Shown here in pieces: positions 12,411 to 25,500 of a stretch of DNA of 64,000 bases. The translations under genes were made by a program, and so were the position numbers. The notes beneath the pieces are model-generated. The model made no database searches, had not been told where the DNA came from, and saw only the letters and a list, made by a program, of their open reading frames with translations. Source of the DNA: Protea cynaroides (lineage: Eukaryota > Streptophyta > Magnoliopsida > Proteales > Proteaceae); contig CM053266.1 in the NCBI GenBank assembly GCA_028583415.1, positions 45,526,726 to 45,590,725 of the forward strand, read 5' to 3'. The stretch's first letter is position 1. The number at the start of each line of letters is the position of its first letter.

Positions 12411-12834
12411 GACTGTGAGAAGTCATCTAGAACCTAACTAAACTCGCATCAATTAATGATATTCTAAGTGAATTTTTTTCTCAATTAAGTGACAATAGTA
12501 TTAGATGGCAGTGGTTACAATTATCAGAACTAGCTACTCTTTTCTTCAGAATTGCATTATCTATTCTAGTCTGATGGGTGGAAATTCTAGCTGGACCCTT
12601 TCCAATATTTTACCAGTATACAATTAAAAATTAGTAATAAATAATAATAGTAATCGTAATAATCACAAAAGGGAATAAAGATGTGTCAAATGCTGGTGTT
12701 TTTATTTATAGACTATAGAACACTCATCTTGCCTGGTAGATACCTTGGATGCCTTCAATCCATGTAGAAAGACTGGAAGGTTTAGATATTTATCTATTCA
12801 TCCAGAAAGAGATACTGTGTATGTACTATGTTTT

Positions 12835-12836
12835 GT

Positions 12837-12882
<46 letters not shown>
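12835..12882. repeat. (TG)n(AG)n compound microsatellite
   Basis: A TG run passes directly into an AG run. The corresponding place in copy 2 (about 36580-36598) holds a much shorter TG run. Confidence 0.95.
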
Positions 12883-12990
12883 GTTAAAAGTTGGAGGTTG
12901 AAGCAGCTGTAGCTGGGAATTCAGAGGTGGATGAGATAAGCAAATGAAACATTAATGGTGTACCTCGACTTCTTATAATGTCTGGTACCT

Positions 12991-13070
12991 TAATCAATTC
13001 CAATTATAGCATAATATGACCATTTGGTGATAATCAATTCCAATTATAGCATAATATGACCATTTGGTGA
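12991..13070. repeat. Perfect 40-bp tandem duplication
   Basis: The 40-bp unit starting TAATCAATTCCAATTATAGC occurs at 12991-13030 and 13031-13070 without a difference. Copy 2 has a single unit at this place (about 36717-36757), so this tandem arose after the segmental duplication. Confidence 0.95.
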
Positions 13071-13132
13071 TGGCTGTCCAAGGGACACATCCCTAATGTC
13101 TACCCAGTTCTTCATGGCAGACCAATAGATGC

Positions 13133-13138
<6 letters not shown>

Positions 13139-13190
<52 letters not shown>
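13139..13190. repeat. (TC)n microsatellite
   Basis: About 26 uninterrupted dinucleotides. The same tract is present in copy 2 at 36826-36857, so it predates the duplication. Confidence 0.98.
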
Positions 13191-13193
<3 letters not shown>

Positions 13194-13554
13194 ACCCTTC
13201 CCCCCCTTCCTAATATAATTTTATGGACTGTTCTATACTGAGAAGGTTAGGATCCGAACTCTTCAGCTTACACTACATGGTTGAGATATTCTGATCAGAA
13301 TGGTTAGAGGTATGACCCATTGCAGAGTTAACAGACTGAGTGGCCAAGAATTACTCAAATAAAATGAAAGATGGGGAGACAAGGCATGACAGGCTTTGAT
13401 AATGCCAGAAGATTAATCCCCTATCGCCTCCTAAAGGAAATGAAGTTTCATAAAGCCAAGACTAACTCCAGAATTTTTTACCACAGACTTGAAACTGAAG
13501 CTACTTTTGTCTATGTAGAAACAGTATGTAATTCTGGAAACAGGTTCTCCGTAA

Positions 13555-13650
13555 AGCGGGCGGTAACAGGGGGTAAGGTTATGTATATTGATCCCTCCCC
13601 AGACCCCGCAGTGACGGGTGCCTCGTGCACTAGGTACGTCCTATTTTAAA
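13555..13650 (+). mobile_element. Au-like SINE 3' tail
   Basis: Contains GGGGGTAAGGTTATGTA, CCTCCCCAGACCCCGCAG and CGGGTGCCTCGTGCAC, the conserved tail words of plant Au-type SINEs. The same fragment is at 37205-37290 in copy 2, so the insertion is older than the duplication. It lies downstream of the MIR164 hairpin on the transcribed (minus) strand. Confidence 0.5.
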
Positions 13651-13807
13651 CAGTATACAAACTCCTGAGTGATTGTAAATTTCAGGAAAACCTGCCTAGC
13701 TTGATTATAATCTTCAATTCATCAGTCCAAGCTTAACTTACCTGCAAATGGAGACGCTCCGAGATGAGGAGGGTGTCGGCATAGTTCCGCAGAATCAATC
13801 AAAGAAG

Positions 13808-13944
13808 GTAAGAGTGGGCATGATGGAGAAAGAGGGCACATGAATAACTATCTATCATGGGTATCTAGCCCTGGTAATTAGAAGCAATTTTAATGGTGTT
13901 AGATAGTAATGCACGTGCCCTGCTTCTCCATCTTGCACAGCACA
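13808..13944 (-). ncRNA. MIR164: MIR164 microRNA precursor, copy 1
   Basis: The minus strand of 13910-13930 is a perfect 21-nt miR164, beginning UGGAGAAGCAGGGCACGUG and ending CA. It lies on the 5' arm, as in known MIR164 genes. The star strand, beginning CAUGUGCCCUC, is at 13822-13842. The two pair over 19 positions with one C-C mismatch at mature position 9 and two G-U pairs, and leave exact 2-nt 3' overhangs. The lower stem continues about 9 pairs beyond the duplex with two mismatches. The loop between the strands is 67 nt (13843-13909). miR164 is known to guide cleavage of CUC1/CUC2-, NAC1- and ORE1-type NAC transcription factor mRNAs, controlling organ boundaries, lateral roots and senescence. 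A TATA box lies 91 bp upstream. A second copy is at 37457-37560. Confidence 0.95.
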
Positions 13945-14020
13945 CCCCTTGCCATGCCATACATATGCAGTCAGCAGCTTAACATACTCAGTGTAGCAGA
14001 TAAGCTTGAGGCTCTCTTTG

Positions 14021-14026
14021 TTTATA
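14021..14026 (-). promoter_or_regulatory. TATA box of MIR164 copy 1
   Basis: The minus strand reads CTTATAAACAAAG, 91 bp upstream of the first base of the mature miRNA. Copy 2 has the same element (37635-37640) at 89 bp. That spacing would put the transcription start about 60 bp before the mature sequence, which fits a pri-miRNA with a short 5' leader. The start site itself is inferred. Confidence 0.6.
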
Positions 14027-14276
14027 AGAGGGAGTTTTGGAGACCCATCTCCATTTCGTCTGATAAGAAAAAGAGGTAACATGGGAGGTTTTAGATGTGG
14101 AAGACAGGGCGTGCAAAGGTGTGAGCTGGGTGTGGGACCCGATTATTAGTTTGCAAATTTCAACCAATCATCTTGTAACACCTACTGATGGAACATTAAT
14201 GTGAGAAGACAGAAAGTAATCTTTGGAGGATAGCATGTACTCTTGAGTCTTGACTGCAATAAGAGGAGGCGTTTTT

Positions 14277-14537
14277 GGACCTACATCGTCTCCTCCCTGA
14301 GATTTGGGAGGAGGGGTGATGGCCTGAAGAGGGGCGGCGGTCTCGATGAATGACCATTATTTGGTTCTCGGGTGAAATCGAGTCATCCATCCAAGCCGAC
14401 ACCTCTGTCGGTTCAGCTCGTCAGCTGGAGTGTCAGCTCGGATAGATGGTTCGGATTCACCCGAGTGTCAGGTGGCGGCCATCCATCCAAACCGCCATCC
14501 CTCCTCCTGAATCTGAGGGAGGAGACGATTTGAATCC
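14277..14537. mobile_element. Mutator-like hairpin MITE, copy A
   Basis: 261 bp with long terminal inverted repeats. The left end GGACCTACATCGTCTCCTCC pairs with the right end, whose complement begins GGATTCAAATCGTCTCC, and similarity continues inward through the GGAGGAGGG and GATGG blocks. The flanks GGCGTTTTT (14268-14276) and GGGTTTTTT (14538-14546) agree at 7 of 9 bases, a decayed 9-bp target duplication. It has no coding capacity. It lies 347 bp upstream of mature miR164 copy 1 and 250 bp upstream of that gene's TATA box. The matching place in copy 2 (near 37891) lacks it, together with about 150 bp of flank. See also the copies at 17952, 49749 and 50601. Confidence 0.85.
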
Positions 14538-17500
14538 GGGTTTTTTTCCATACCTCTTGCCGTCTGATTTGCGTCAGCCCTCAAATGAAATATTAAAATT
14601 ACTCCCTGTATATTGAGATTTCCGTGATGACTTATATTAAAAGGAATCGATTCAATCCTTGTTATATTGAAACCGACCCTTCAGAGAGATGTCATCCACC
14701 AATTTCATCTTCTCCTAACCGTATTTCTTTAGGTTTTATGGTTTTAACTGTTACTGTTAACTAGCAGAAGTGGTAGGTAACACATGAAAGTGAGTCCCCA
14801 AATTTGTTGTCATCAAGTGCCCAATTTGTGAGTCCATTCCCAACAACTGCCACATTTATGATACAATTTCACTGACAACAGATAAAACCATCATCTTTCC
14901 ACCACCAAACCTTGGCCAAGGGACTGGTCCATCCTCCTTGCTGGAACCCTTCAACTACTGTTCAAAAGGATTAAACCATGTATTCGTTCCATAGTGAAAG
15001 GAATGAATCTTAGGGACGATGAATCAAACTCCTTGAAACAAGTTTAGGATGCATGTTTCTCACTGAATCACTGCTCACCACAGAACATGAGCAAAGTGTC
15101 ATTTTCACAAATGTCCCCCAGAGAAGCCTCAGATAAATTCCAGTTTTAGTACGTGTTGGAAATTGTTAGAATCTATTCCATCAGTAAACAAATGATATTT
15201 CTTTGCTAGGCATTTCCAACCACTGAATTTCCAAATTTTTAATGCAGTTTTCTACTCTCCAGTGGTTAAAATCTTATGTGTGAAGCTGTTACTTTTAATT
15301 ATATATTTATTCCCCTTAAGATTAAAATGCACTTCACCTTGCAAGATACATTTTAAGGTTGCATTTGAAGAAACATTGGATTAAATGATTTCAATTTGGT
15401 TTTTCATAGTTTTTTAATACAAAAAAAAAAAAAAAATCATCTTAGTCAATTTGATTCCAGATTGTTCCATTCTATATTGCAAACCAAATAAGTTCATCTT
15501 GGGTTGCATCCTTCTTTGATCTTGTTTCCAAGTTGATTATGGCATGCCTTAAACCATAGCATAAGATTGAAAAGCCCTGCTATAAAGTTGAAGAGTACAA
15601 CACAAGAAAGAAAGGGATGCTTTTGTTATTTTGTCTCTTTCATCTTACTGTGCAAGGCATATGGCCATATGTAGGGTTTGAGGAGAACCTAATTATTGTT
15701 GTGAGTTGGTGGTTGAGGGGTCATTCTGCAAGACCCACTTCCTGAATGGACTCCTATGGTGTTTTCCAAATCCACTTTTCTTGATAGAGATTGAAGTCTT
15801 TCAAGATGCTTCTCACCTCTTGAAACTTATAATAAGAATTCTTTTCTTTTCCTTTCACATGTATATTATTATGACTGAATGGTAAATGTGAAGCTTTAGT
15901 GTCATGGATAGTGAGTCTGTCATCATCTCTGTAACAACAGTTCTACAGAAACAAAACATAAATCAACCTGGGACCTAGGAAATCTAGTTGATTATCAATC
16001 AGTGTCTAATGTAAGGCTGGACCAGCTGTGTTGATATATCTCTTCAGCTTCACCATCAAATAGCCGAAAGTGGTCTCACTCCATATTAATGGGGATTCCA
16101 AGGTTTTGGTGTCTCTCTGAAGGCTCAAACTCCGTCCATTTGGCAAAGGCTAGACATCCCTGCAACACAAGCATTTGCTCATCTGTACTTGGCAAAATAT
16201 CTTCACAATGTACAAAGGGAGGAATTATAGACCATGACATGTTCTCTACAGGGATTGTGGAAATCTGTATAGGCCCAACAATTGATGCATAATTTGTCCA
16301 CAGAATGAGGTGGGGAATTAAAAAGTTCTTGTCTTCTTGGGTTGATGTGAGATGAGAAATCCACCTTTTCTGTAGCACCCATAGATTCCTATTACCTTTT
16401 ACAACCATATCTTAATTAAACATGGTGGGCTGCTAATGTTAAAAATGTGCCACAAGAATGGGCCTCTGTTTTTTTATTGTATTTTTTCTTCCCCTTTCCT
16501 TGTCTTTGTATAATGGGTTAGTTATTGTTAGTATATTATTGGATGAAGTAAGGTTTAGAGTTCAAACTCAGATCTGTGATATAAACAATCAAGCTCGCGT
16601 TCCCAAAATAAATGGTTACTGTTTAAATATATATTTAATGGAAAGTGCATGTTGAGAGCTTATTAATGACACTGTTTTCAAACATGCTTAGAACTTTACA
16701 AAATTTTGTTGGCCATATTCAGCAACCTTATGGTCTTATTCTTTAATGAGTGTCCAAACCGGTGCATTGAATAATAGTCCATTAGTCCAGTCATTATACA
16801 TTAGAATGTTGATCCAAAGTCAGATTAAAGTAAACTAAAAAAGAAGTTAATTTATAAGGTCCCTTGACTTCAGAAAAGTGTGTTTGAGTTGGTAGTTGGT
16901 GGAGTGGTGGTCTGCCTCTGTGGATGCAATCAAATAAAAGGGGTGACAGTCAGGAAAGTAAATAAGGATGCCATTAGCTATTTTGGTGTAATGGACATGG
17001 CCCTCATGACACCATCAACACAAAACTTTGGGGGGGAGGGGGGGGGGACCCTAGACCATCATGTTCACCTTTGGATACCTCATTGGCTTTTGGTCTAGCG
17101 CATTCACTCGGAGATCCACATTATGGATTATAATTCTGACCTTTTATCTTAAGGCAGTAATGTATAAATATATCTTTAAGTTCTTGTATTCTCTTTAAAA
17201 GTTGGATCAATGCTTGACTGAATTAGTTTGAACTAGACCAGACATCTTTCTATTAGTTTCCTATCAGAATTGGATGTGGTAGAAGAAACAATGAGTAAAA
17301 ACCAATGAAAATTCAGGCAGTAGAACCTATCCTTGCCTTCCCTGCTTTTGGCTTTCTGGTGGTGAAGCCATAGATAGCTCCAACAGATGTTTGGTACAGG
17401 TTCAGATTTTTTTTAAACTATGTTCTGAATCATGAGCAGGGTTGGTCCTAGTTCCAATGGTTTTAAATGAGGACAAGTATACCTAAATATACAGAGATAA

Positions 17501-17856
17501 TCAGTTCAGACTGGTCAAACCTGGTTTCAGCAGTTGGTCTGGTTCTCAGCCCAGTAATTAAACTACAGATAAAACAACAAAAATCCTGTAATATAATAGT
17601 ACAACTACTACAATAGTTTGAATAATTTGTATTAATCAATCACTAATACAGTCATTGGACATCATAGAAAACCACAAGAATATTTAAGGTTTTTAAATAT
17701 TTTATTTGAAATAAATAAGTTAACATAAGAAAGGATTTAAGATTAATTAACCTAACAGTTGTACCAACATTTCACTATCAGTCACTCTCAAAGAATCATA
17801 CTCTTCTTAATACATCCAAATATGTAATCTCCCAAATTTTAACTTTTTTTAATTGT

Positions 17857-17860
<4 letters not shown>

Positions 17861-17906
<46 letters not shown>
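17861..17906. repeat. (TC)n microsatellite
   Basis: About 23 dinucleotides. The equivalent tract in copy 2 is at 40722-40767. Confidence 0.97.
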
Positions 17907-17908
<2 letters not shown>

Positions 17909-17951
17909 CACTTGTGCAGTCACGACATTTTGATGGAACTCTGGGAACAAT

Positions 17952-18182
17952 GGATCCGCATCCTCTCCTCCCAGTGGTTCTGGGAGGACAGTGGCAACCT
18001 GCCCACGTGGCTCTCGGTGAATCCGAGATCCACGTCCGAGCCGACACCCAGTCGACAAGCCAAGCCGACAGGGGGTGTCGACTCAGACATGGGTCTCGAA
18101 TTCACCCGAGAACCACGTGGAGGCCATCCGATATAGGTTGCCGCGTCCTCCCAAAACCACTGGGAAGAGACGATGTGAATTC
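17952..18182. mobile_element. Mutator-like hairpin MITE, copy B
   Basis: 231 bp flanked by a perfect 9-bp target duplication, GGGAACAAT, at 17943-17951 and 18183-18191. Termini are GGATCCGCATCCTCTCC and the complement of GAGACGATGTGAATTC. The arms share TCCTCCCAGTGGTTCTGGG, the complementary CCCAAAACCACTGGGA-type block, and inner blocks with CACGTGG and GAATCCGAGA. Several overlapping open frames cross it, as expected of a long inverted repeat, and none is supported as a gene. Copy 2 of the segmental duplication has neither the element nor some of its flank (compare 40767-40775). Confidence 0.92.
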
Positions 18183-19140
18183 GGGAACAATGGGAAAGAT
18201 AGTTCAACAATTCAACATACAGGGAGCAGGTAAATATGAATCCTTTTGGTTGATTTCTTATCAAGAAAAACTTTCTTCTTTTCTCTTAGTCTAAGATAGC
18301 TAGTACTCATCTGATTTGCTCTTATGAATTGCCATTGGGATAACCTTTATCTTTTGAAATATACATTTGCATGACCATAATTAATCAAATGTTAGTCATA
18401 CAAGCACCATCATATAGCTACATCAAACCTTATCCAAGAGAAAAAATATATATATCTACATCACTTGCTTAACATCTAATGTATTTACCTAGAAAAATGA
18501 GACTCTGTTTGAGGAACATGTCCAGAGATAATAGGATTTGATTAGACCATGTGTGATTTGGGAAACAGGGATTGGTTTTTAGCAAGGTATAAAATATATC
18601 ATCAAATATTCAATATGATTCCACAAGAACTACTTTTCTGTTCAAGTAAATGCAACTTGGAGGAAGTTGGAAGCCTTTATGAAATTATGACCATGCCCGA
18701 TATGCTCGTTAGGTTCAGCATACATATAAAGGCCTCTTTTGGTGGAACACTCATCGGAAGTGTTTTTATTGATTTCTTGCTCTCCTAGAATAGATTATGA
18801 ATAAAATAATGTATGTGCAACGGTATGGTTTGGTTTGATTTTTTTTTTCCACTTAGAGCATGGCACTTCTTGTAGAGCAACACGTTCGTGAACACTTGAC
18901 AGAACAAAAATATGATTCTCGAGGAATCGCCGTTGCAACCATTCACCATTGTCATTTGCTACTGCAACCATTCACCTTTGTCATCCATCGCCGTTCGCAA
19001 TTGTAACCATCCAAAACGCTACGGATATTGTTGTTCCAAAAGCTTCTTCTTTTTTTTTTTTTTCGCTGGGTTACCAAATTCTAGTCTACTCCCTATAATT
19101 ACTCTTTGTGAACAAAATCATAAAATTTATACGTCAAAAG

Positions 19141-19552
19141 TTAGGAGGTGTTCAAATTGGGTCCAAACCAACCCGATTTGGTCTGGACCAAACTGAAATT
19201 AAACCTTATTGGACAAGAATTGAGTTGTGTTTTTGGAGCTTACCAATAAAGGTCCATTAAGCCAACATTTTATTTATATATATAGAAAACAAACACTGAA
19301 ATCGAACTAGCTCGATAATGGCCCAATGGAGCCCGTTAATCCAACATTTTTACTGCATATACGTATAGTAAACTGAAACTGGCCGATAACGGACAGATAA
19401 GAGTCCATTAAGCCAGCCCAATAAGAAACTGACACTAGACTGGCTCGTTAATTAACGTGTACAATGCAGCCCACCACAGCCCGAATCTCTTATTAGAGAT
19501 ATTTCGGACTGCTCTTAAAAAGCCTGGACCCAAACCGACCCGTTAACACTCT
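19141..19552. mobile_element. hAT-like non-autonomous element in copy 1
   Basis: 412 bp starting TTAGGAGGTGTTCAAATTGG and ending AACACTCT, with the usual hAT-MITE interior rich in AACCGACCCG and CTCGTTAA words. Flanks GTCAAAAG (19133-19140) and TTCAAAAA (19553-19560) agree at 6 of 8 bases. Copy 2 has the uninterrupted site ATCAAAAGTACTTTCTAAG at 42473-42491, so this is a post-duplication insertion with an identifiable empty site. Confidence 0.8.
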
Positions 19553-20122
19553 TTCAAAAATACTTTCTAAGAACAGATTTATTACCAACCACAGCCTTAA
19601 GAGCCATATTTCATCTCTACCAACAATTAGGGCATCAAACGGATTTGCCCAAAATGCCACACATTACCTGTGCTGTGCTCAGCTCACTTAGCTGCTGTGT
19701 TGTACCATCAATTAAGGCATAACATGGTTCGGGTCTGGATAGGCCTCATCAAGATTGAGTTGGTATTCAGTTAAAAAAACAAATAAATAAAAATTAAAAA
19801 AGAAAAAAAGATTGGACTGTTGCATGAGATTCATGTGAATACAAATCAAGATCAATCCTATTTGGCAACAAGATCCGATGGACTGGCACGAGATCAATTC
19901 AATTTGGTCCTTTTTCTCAGGCTGTGGTGTGGTTAATTATAGTCACCGACTCACCATGGTTGCGCTTGGAAGTTGAGAAACATCATCAATGAGCATTTAA
20001 TTTTTTTTTATTTTTTTTTATTTAGGCCCATCCTTTAGATGGACCGGGTAAACCCCGGGTTCATGTAGATCTTACTATCCACATATATTAGGTCTATCCA
20101 AGGCTCATGAGCACCTTCAAGC

Positions 20123-20602
20123 TAGGGGTGTCCATTTTGGGTAGGCAGTCCGAATTAACTTGAAACCGATCAGGATAGAATTATTATCGGATATGTTTCG
20201 GGTTGAGATATGGTTTATTCCGGTCTCGTTTGGTCTTGGCTAACACAAAATCGACCCAAAAAACAGAATGATGAACCCAAACCCGATAATAGCCCTGACC
20301 ACATCTATTTAAACCTAATATATTAAACCCTAGCTTCACTACTTCAGTCTTCAACCTTCTGAATGACCTTAATAGGTTTCTTATCAGGTTTTCAACCCAA
20401 ATCCACCCGAACCAACCCAATAACAACCCAATAAGCTAAGCCCTATAACAACCCGAAATAGGACTGACCCGTTAGTTAATGAGCACAACGCAACCCACCC
20501 AGCTCAAACCTCTTATCGGATATGTTTCAATCAAACCCTATAAGGTCCGTCACCAATTTGGCTCAAATCAAAACCGACCAAGACCAACCCAATGACACCC
20601 TA
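20123..20602. mobile_element. hAT-like non-autonomous element
   Basis: 480 bp with inverted ends TAGGGGTGTCCA and TGACACCCTA, the common hAT-MITE terminus. The interior is rich in ACCCGA, AACCGACC and AACCCAAT words. The putative 8-bp flanks CTTCAAGC and GTATAAGT agree poorly, so the exact borders or target duplication are uncertain. It falls in a part of copy 1 (about 19940-20650) that copy 2 lacks. Confidence 0.65.
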
Positions 20603-21300
20603 GTATAAGTGGCTTCAAAATATAAAAAAAGATCAAACCTAGGACTACTTCTTAAAATCATGGTACAAGTAACCCAATCCAACATCACTGGGGGTACCAT
20701 CATTAACTTGGTGGTAAGTTTCTTCAACCGTTGATTGTAGACATCGAACCTCGCCTTACATACATGTGAAGGCACAAGGGTTATGGGTGGGGGAGGGAGA
20801 ATCATTATCATCGTTGTACCTATACCTGAAAAATAAAAACCTTGACTCAAATATTGGACAGATCAACAAGGGTAAAATTGGAACAAAATTTTCCTGCAAA
20901 CAAGTAGTAGAAATTTTTCTGTTATCCGATTTCGCATGCACTCATGTAGAATCTCGCTTCAATACTAATAAATCTGACCTTGGATTGTTTGGGCCCAATG
21001 ATCGATTGTCGGATGTCGGAACATCCACTGACCCGACGGGGGCTGAACCTTTCGAGTCAGTGATCCATGGTCCAACCATGATCAAGCTAATCCCATGGAA
21101 TGGACCACAGCTTAAATTGATGACCAATCTCGATTGTACAACTCATTCTTTGTAGAATATATATATTTTCAATGGACCTTGTCATTCAAATGGGCAATCC
21201 CCTTCTTCAAATAATTTCAAATCATAGGTTGCAAACAATTTAGGTGATAACGTAGACAGCAACATGTCTAAGGAAATATTAGTTCCATGAACCAGTATAT

Positions 21301-21799
21301 ATAAGGGAAAATTACTTATGCGATCCTTGGATTTTAATCTAAATATATCTACTACTCTAAATTGACAACAATTACAATTGCATCTCAAATTCTAATAATG
21401 TTAAATTAAAAAATTTAAAGACAATTTTACCCTTATTTCATTTACAAATAAATAGGTGAAATGATTTTTTAACTTTCTATAAATATGAAATGATAAAATG
21501 ATCAAAGTATCCTCTCAAACCTTTATATAAAAAAGTACTTTTGTTCTCTCATTTTACACTATTACAATACCCATAAAGGTATTTTGGACCTTAGAAAAAT
21601 AAAATTGTGCTGACATCAATGATTAACAAAGAAAAAAAATAATAGAGTGGGTCTCTGTATAACCATGTTTGATATTTAGGGATAATAGGTGTAATTTTTG
21701 TCAACTTTAGGGTAATAAGTATATTTGAACCAAAGTCCAGGATGATATAAAGTAATTTTACCTATATATAATAAGTGTGTGGGAAAGGGTCTTTTTTTT

Positions 21800-21830
<31 letters not shown>

Positions 21831-22791
21831 GGGGGGGGGGAGGGTGAATGAGGTTTAAATGTGTGGGAAAGGGGTTATACAATAACCCTGGGAATAAAGG
21901 TGTTAAAAATAAATTGAGATCATTTAGCAAAATCGAACTGAATTGTTTAAATTGAAATCTTGAAACTGATTATTAAACGATTTGAATTTAGTTAATAAGA
22001 TTAAAACTAATTAAAATCAATGGTTTGGAACTATTAAAATCGATTGAATCCTTACTTCAATCCCTTAGTGCTGAAAGTCAATTCATAGAAAACAAAATTA
22101 AAATTATTTTAATGATTTCCACATAGCCTAGTGCCTGAGTGCATCTACGTTATAAACCCGCTTTCATAACTCTGGGCAAAAAAGTATATTAAAATAATTT
22201 TAATTCTTTCTCTCCCTCCCTCCTATCCTCCCTTTCCCTTGCTCTTACTTCTGCTAAATTCTTCCCTTCCCAAATTGTTTAAAAATAGGATAATCGAAAC
22301 CTATTAATATTGGGTTTAGGTAAGCATTTTAAAACCATTTAATAAATGATTCGATTTGATTTTACGCCATTCACACCGAACCGATACGGAATCGTACAAT
22401 TAAACCGAAACCACACCATTTAACACCTTTACCTGTAATGAACCCCAACCCTAATTCAAAAAATTGTGGCCCTCTTAAAGTAATTTTAACTATATCGTTC
22501 AAAGACCGAGTTGCCGATCAATTCTAAGAATTAATTTCATGGCAAGGTTCAAGTGCACAGCCTCGGGATGGAATCGGTTGCAAATTGCAATTGCGTCCAA
22601 TTGCGATCCCAAATTGAATCAGCTTAGATAGTTAGAACTGGCTAGAAAACGCTTTGGAGTTGGTTGTCACGTCACTTTTTGCCTAATCGGGGTGCTACAC
22701 AGGATCAGCCGATCTAGGCGGATCTTTAAAACCCTGTGTCAAAGTGATTTTTAGATGAAGCTTAAGGATTTGGAATACATCATATACATTT
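21301..22791. other. Intergenic, TE debris
   Basis: AT-rich, with no gene. A poly-T run (21792-21809) joins a poly-G run (21810-21840, one T inside). At 21915-22050 and 22290-22430 there are AACCGA/TTAAATCG-rich stretches like decayed hAT MITEs. Confidence 0.4.
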
Positions 22792-23278
22792 AAGGGTGTC
22801 AACGGGCTGGGCCGGGCCAAATCGATTATGGGTTTTATAGGGTTTGATCGAAACATATCCATTAAGATGTTCAGACTGAGTGGGCTACAATGTGCACATG
22901 GACTAATGGGTTGGTCTGGTGTCAATTTGTTATTAGGTTGGGCTTATTGGATTGACTTTGGGCCGATTCAGTTTTGGATCCATTTACTAGCCAGGTAAGG
23001 GATGTCATCTTACCTTGGTGCTCATAGGATTGACCGTCATATGTCTAAATCCCTGACATTCGGTTTAATTCAGGCTAGGATGAAGTTTGGTTCGGGTTCT
23101 ATTGGTTCAAGTTTGGTCGATTTGCCTTAACATTTGATTTTGGACTAGCCCGATCGGACTGGGACCAGGACCGATAAGTATTATAACAAGCTAACCTGAA
23201 ATATATCCACTATCAATTCAGTCAACGTCAATTTTGGATTAATTCAGACCGGCTCAGTCCAAATTACCGGTTTGGTTC
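22792..23278 (+). mobile_element. hAT-like MITE remnant, left end only
   Basis: Starts TAAGGGTGTCAACGGGCTGGGCC, a typical hAT-MITE left end, followed by AAACATATCC, GGGCCGATTC and GGACTAGCCCGATCGG-type words found in the other hAT-like elements here. No matching right end or target duplication was found. The sequence runs into the poly-A/(AT)n tract. Confidence 0.4.
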
Positions 23279-24449
<1,171 letters not shown>

Positions 24450-25500
24450 CCATTTAGGAAAGACTCAGCTGATTTCTATTGGCAAAATGGTTCTAAAGAT
24501 TATGGCATTCATTGGATTTCTTGGTATCGCTTAAGTCAATCTAAGACTAAGGGTGGTTTAGGATTGAGAGATCCTTACTTTCAGAATTTGGTTCTTTTGA
24601 CTAAATTGGCTTCGCGTCTATGGACGTCACCTTCATCTTCTTGGGGTCTTCTTCTTAAATCTATTTATTTTCCTAAGACTGATTTTTTTCATGCTCAGCT
24701 TGGTCATCATCCTTATTCGGCATGGCGAAGTTTGTTGGAGGGCCAAAAGTTTCTTCTATTGGGACTTATTTGGCAGGTTGGTATAGACACTTCAATTAGG
24801 ATCTGGAAGGATCCTTGGATTCCTTCACTTAAAGGATTTAAACCTCTTCATAGTTCCATGCCACATGTTACTGAATATTATGTTGCTGATCTTATTGATT
24901 CTAATCTTAGACAGTGGAAAAGGGATACTTTGGCTTGTCTCTTTCCCTTTCATGTGCAGCAAGCTATTTTTAAAATTCCTTTGAGATTTTTTCCTCAAGC
25001 TGATCGTTTAGTTTGGAGTGGGGATAAATGTGGCAAATTTACATTGAAATCTGCATACCACCTTTTCACAAATTTTTTTGAAGCACAGGATCAGCATTAA
25101 GGCTTCTTTATCAAAATTTCCTAGTTGAAAATCTATTCCTTTTATCGTGTGGAAGAGGATTTGGTCCTGGTAAACTTGGCCTAAAATTTAGGCTCTTTTG
25201 TGGCGTGCATGTGCAAATGGTTTGGCTGTAGGGGCGGAGTTTCATGCTCGGAATATCCCTTTGGATTGTTTTTGTCGATGTTGTGGTTCTGTGGAGTCCA
25301 TAGATCATGTTTTTCTGCACTGTCCATATGCTAAAGCTATATGGTTTGGTTTGCCTTTATCCCTTAATTTTCAGGAGGATGATAGCTTTGGGTTGTCACA
25401 ATGGATTCAGAGTTGGGATTCTCTATTTCGACTATCTAAATTTGAAGCTAGAAAATGTTGGGTTGATGTTTTATATTCTATGGGGTCCACGCAATTATAA
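24450..25500 (+). pseudogene. L1-type LINE fragment (RT C-terminus and zf-RVT)
   Basis: Forward translation gives the region after the catalytic part of a plant L1 reverse transcriptase: HWISWYRLSQSK, GGLGLRDPYFQNL, SIRIWKDPWIPSL and KFTLKSAYHLF, ending in a stop at 25098. After a frameshift the zinc-binding zf-RVT domain follows (25198-25497), with CRCCGS, DHVFLHCPYAKAIW and WIQSWDSLF. The catalytic YxDD motif and the endonuclease are missing, so this is a 5'-truncated, frameshifted copy. Its tail is interrupted at 25456 by the LTR element that follows. L1 proteins nick target DNA and reverse transcribe their own RNA; this one cannot. Confidence 0.85.

Larger units (their letters stand above)
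12411..21300 (+). repeat. Segmental duplication, copy 1 (MIR164-bearing)
   Basis: About 8.9 kb matching 35611-44830 in the same order and orientation. Anchor pairs include 12414/35617 (TGTGAGAAGT[C/T]ATCTAGAACC), 13037/36723 (ATAGCATAATATGACCATTT), the CT tracts at 13139/36826, the MIR164 hairpins at 13808/37457, 15170/38195, 16560/39520, 17861/40722 and the end near 21170-21290/44630-44830. Similarity is highest around 13,000-13,130 (a few percent difference) and lower elsewhere because of indels. This copy alone holds two Mutator-like hairpin MITEs and two hAT-like elements. It has no intact protein-coding gene. Confidence 0.9.

Noticed and set aside
13371..13649. 92-codon forward frame
   Set aside because: Its second half is the Au-like SINE tail, and the frame is not kept in copy 2.
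16076..16408. 110-codon minus-strand frame in segmental copy 1
   Set aside because: No recognisable domain. The matching sequence in copy 2 (about 39015-39340) has stops and frameshifts, so there is no sign of protein-level constraint.
17796..18294. Several overlapping frames of 70-126 codons on both strands
   Set aside because: They lie across the (TC)n tract and the inverted arms of MITE copy B; open frames in many phases are expected there.
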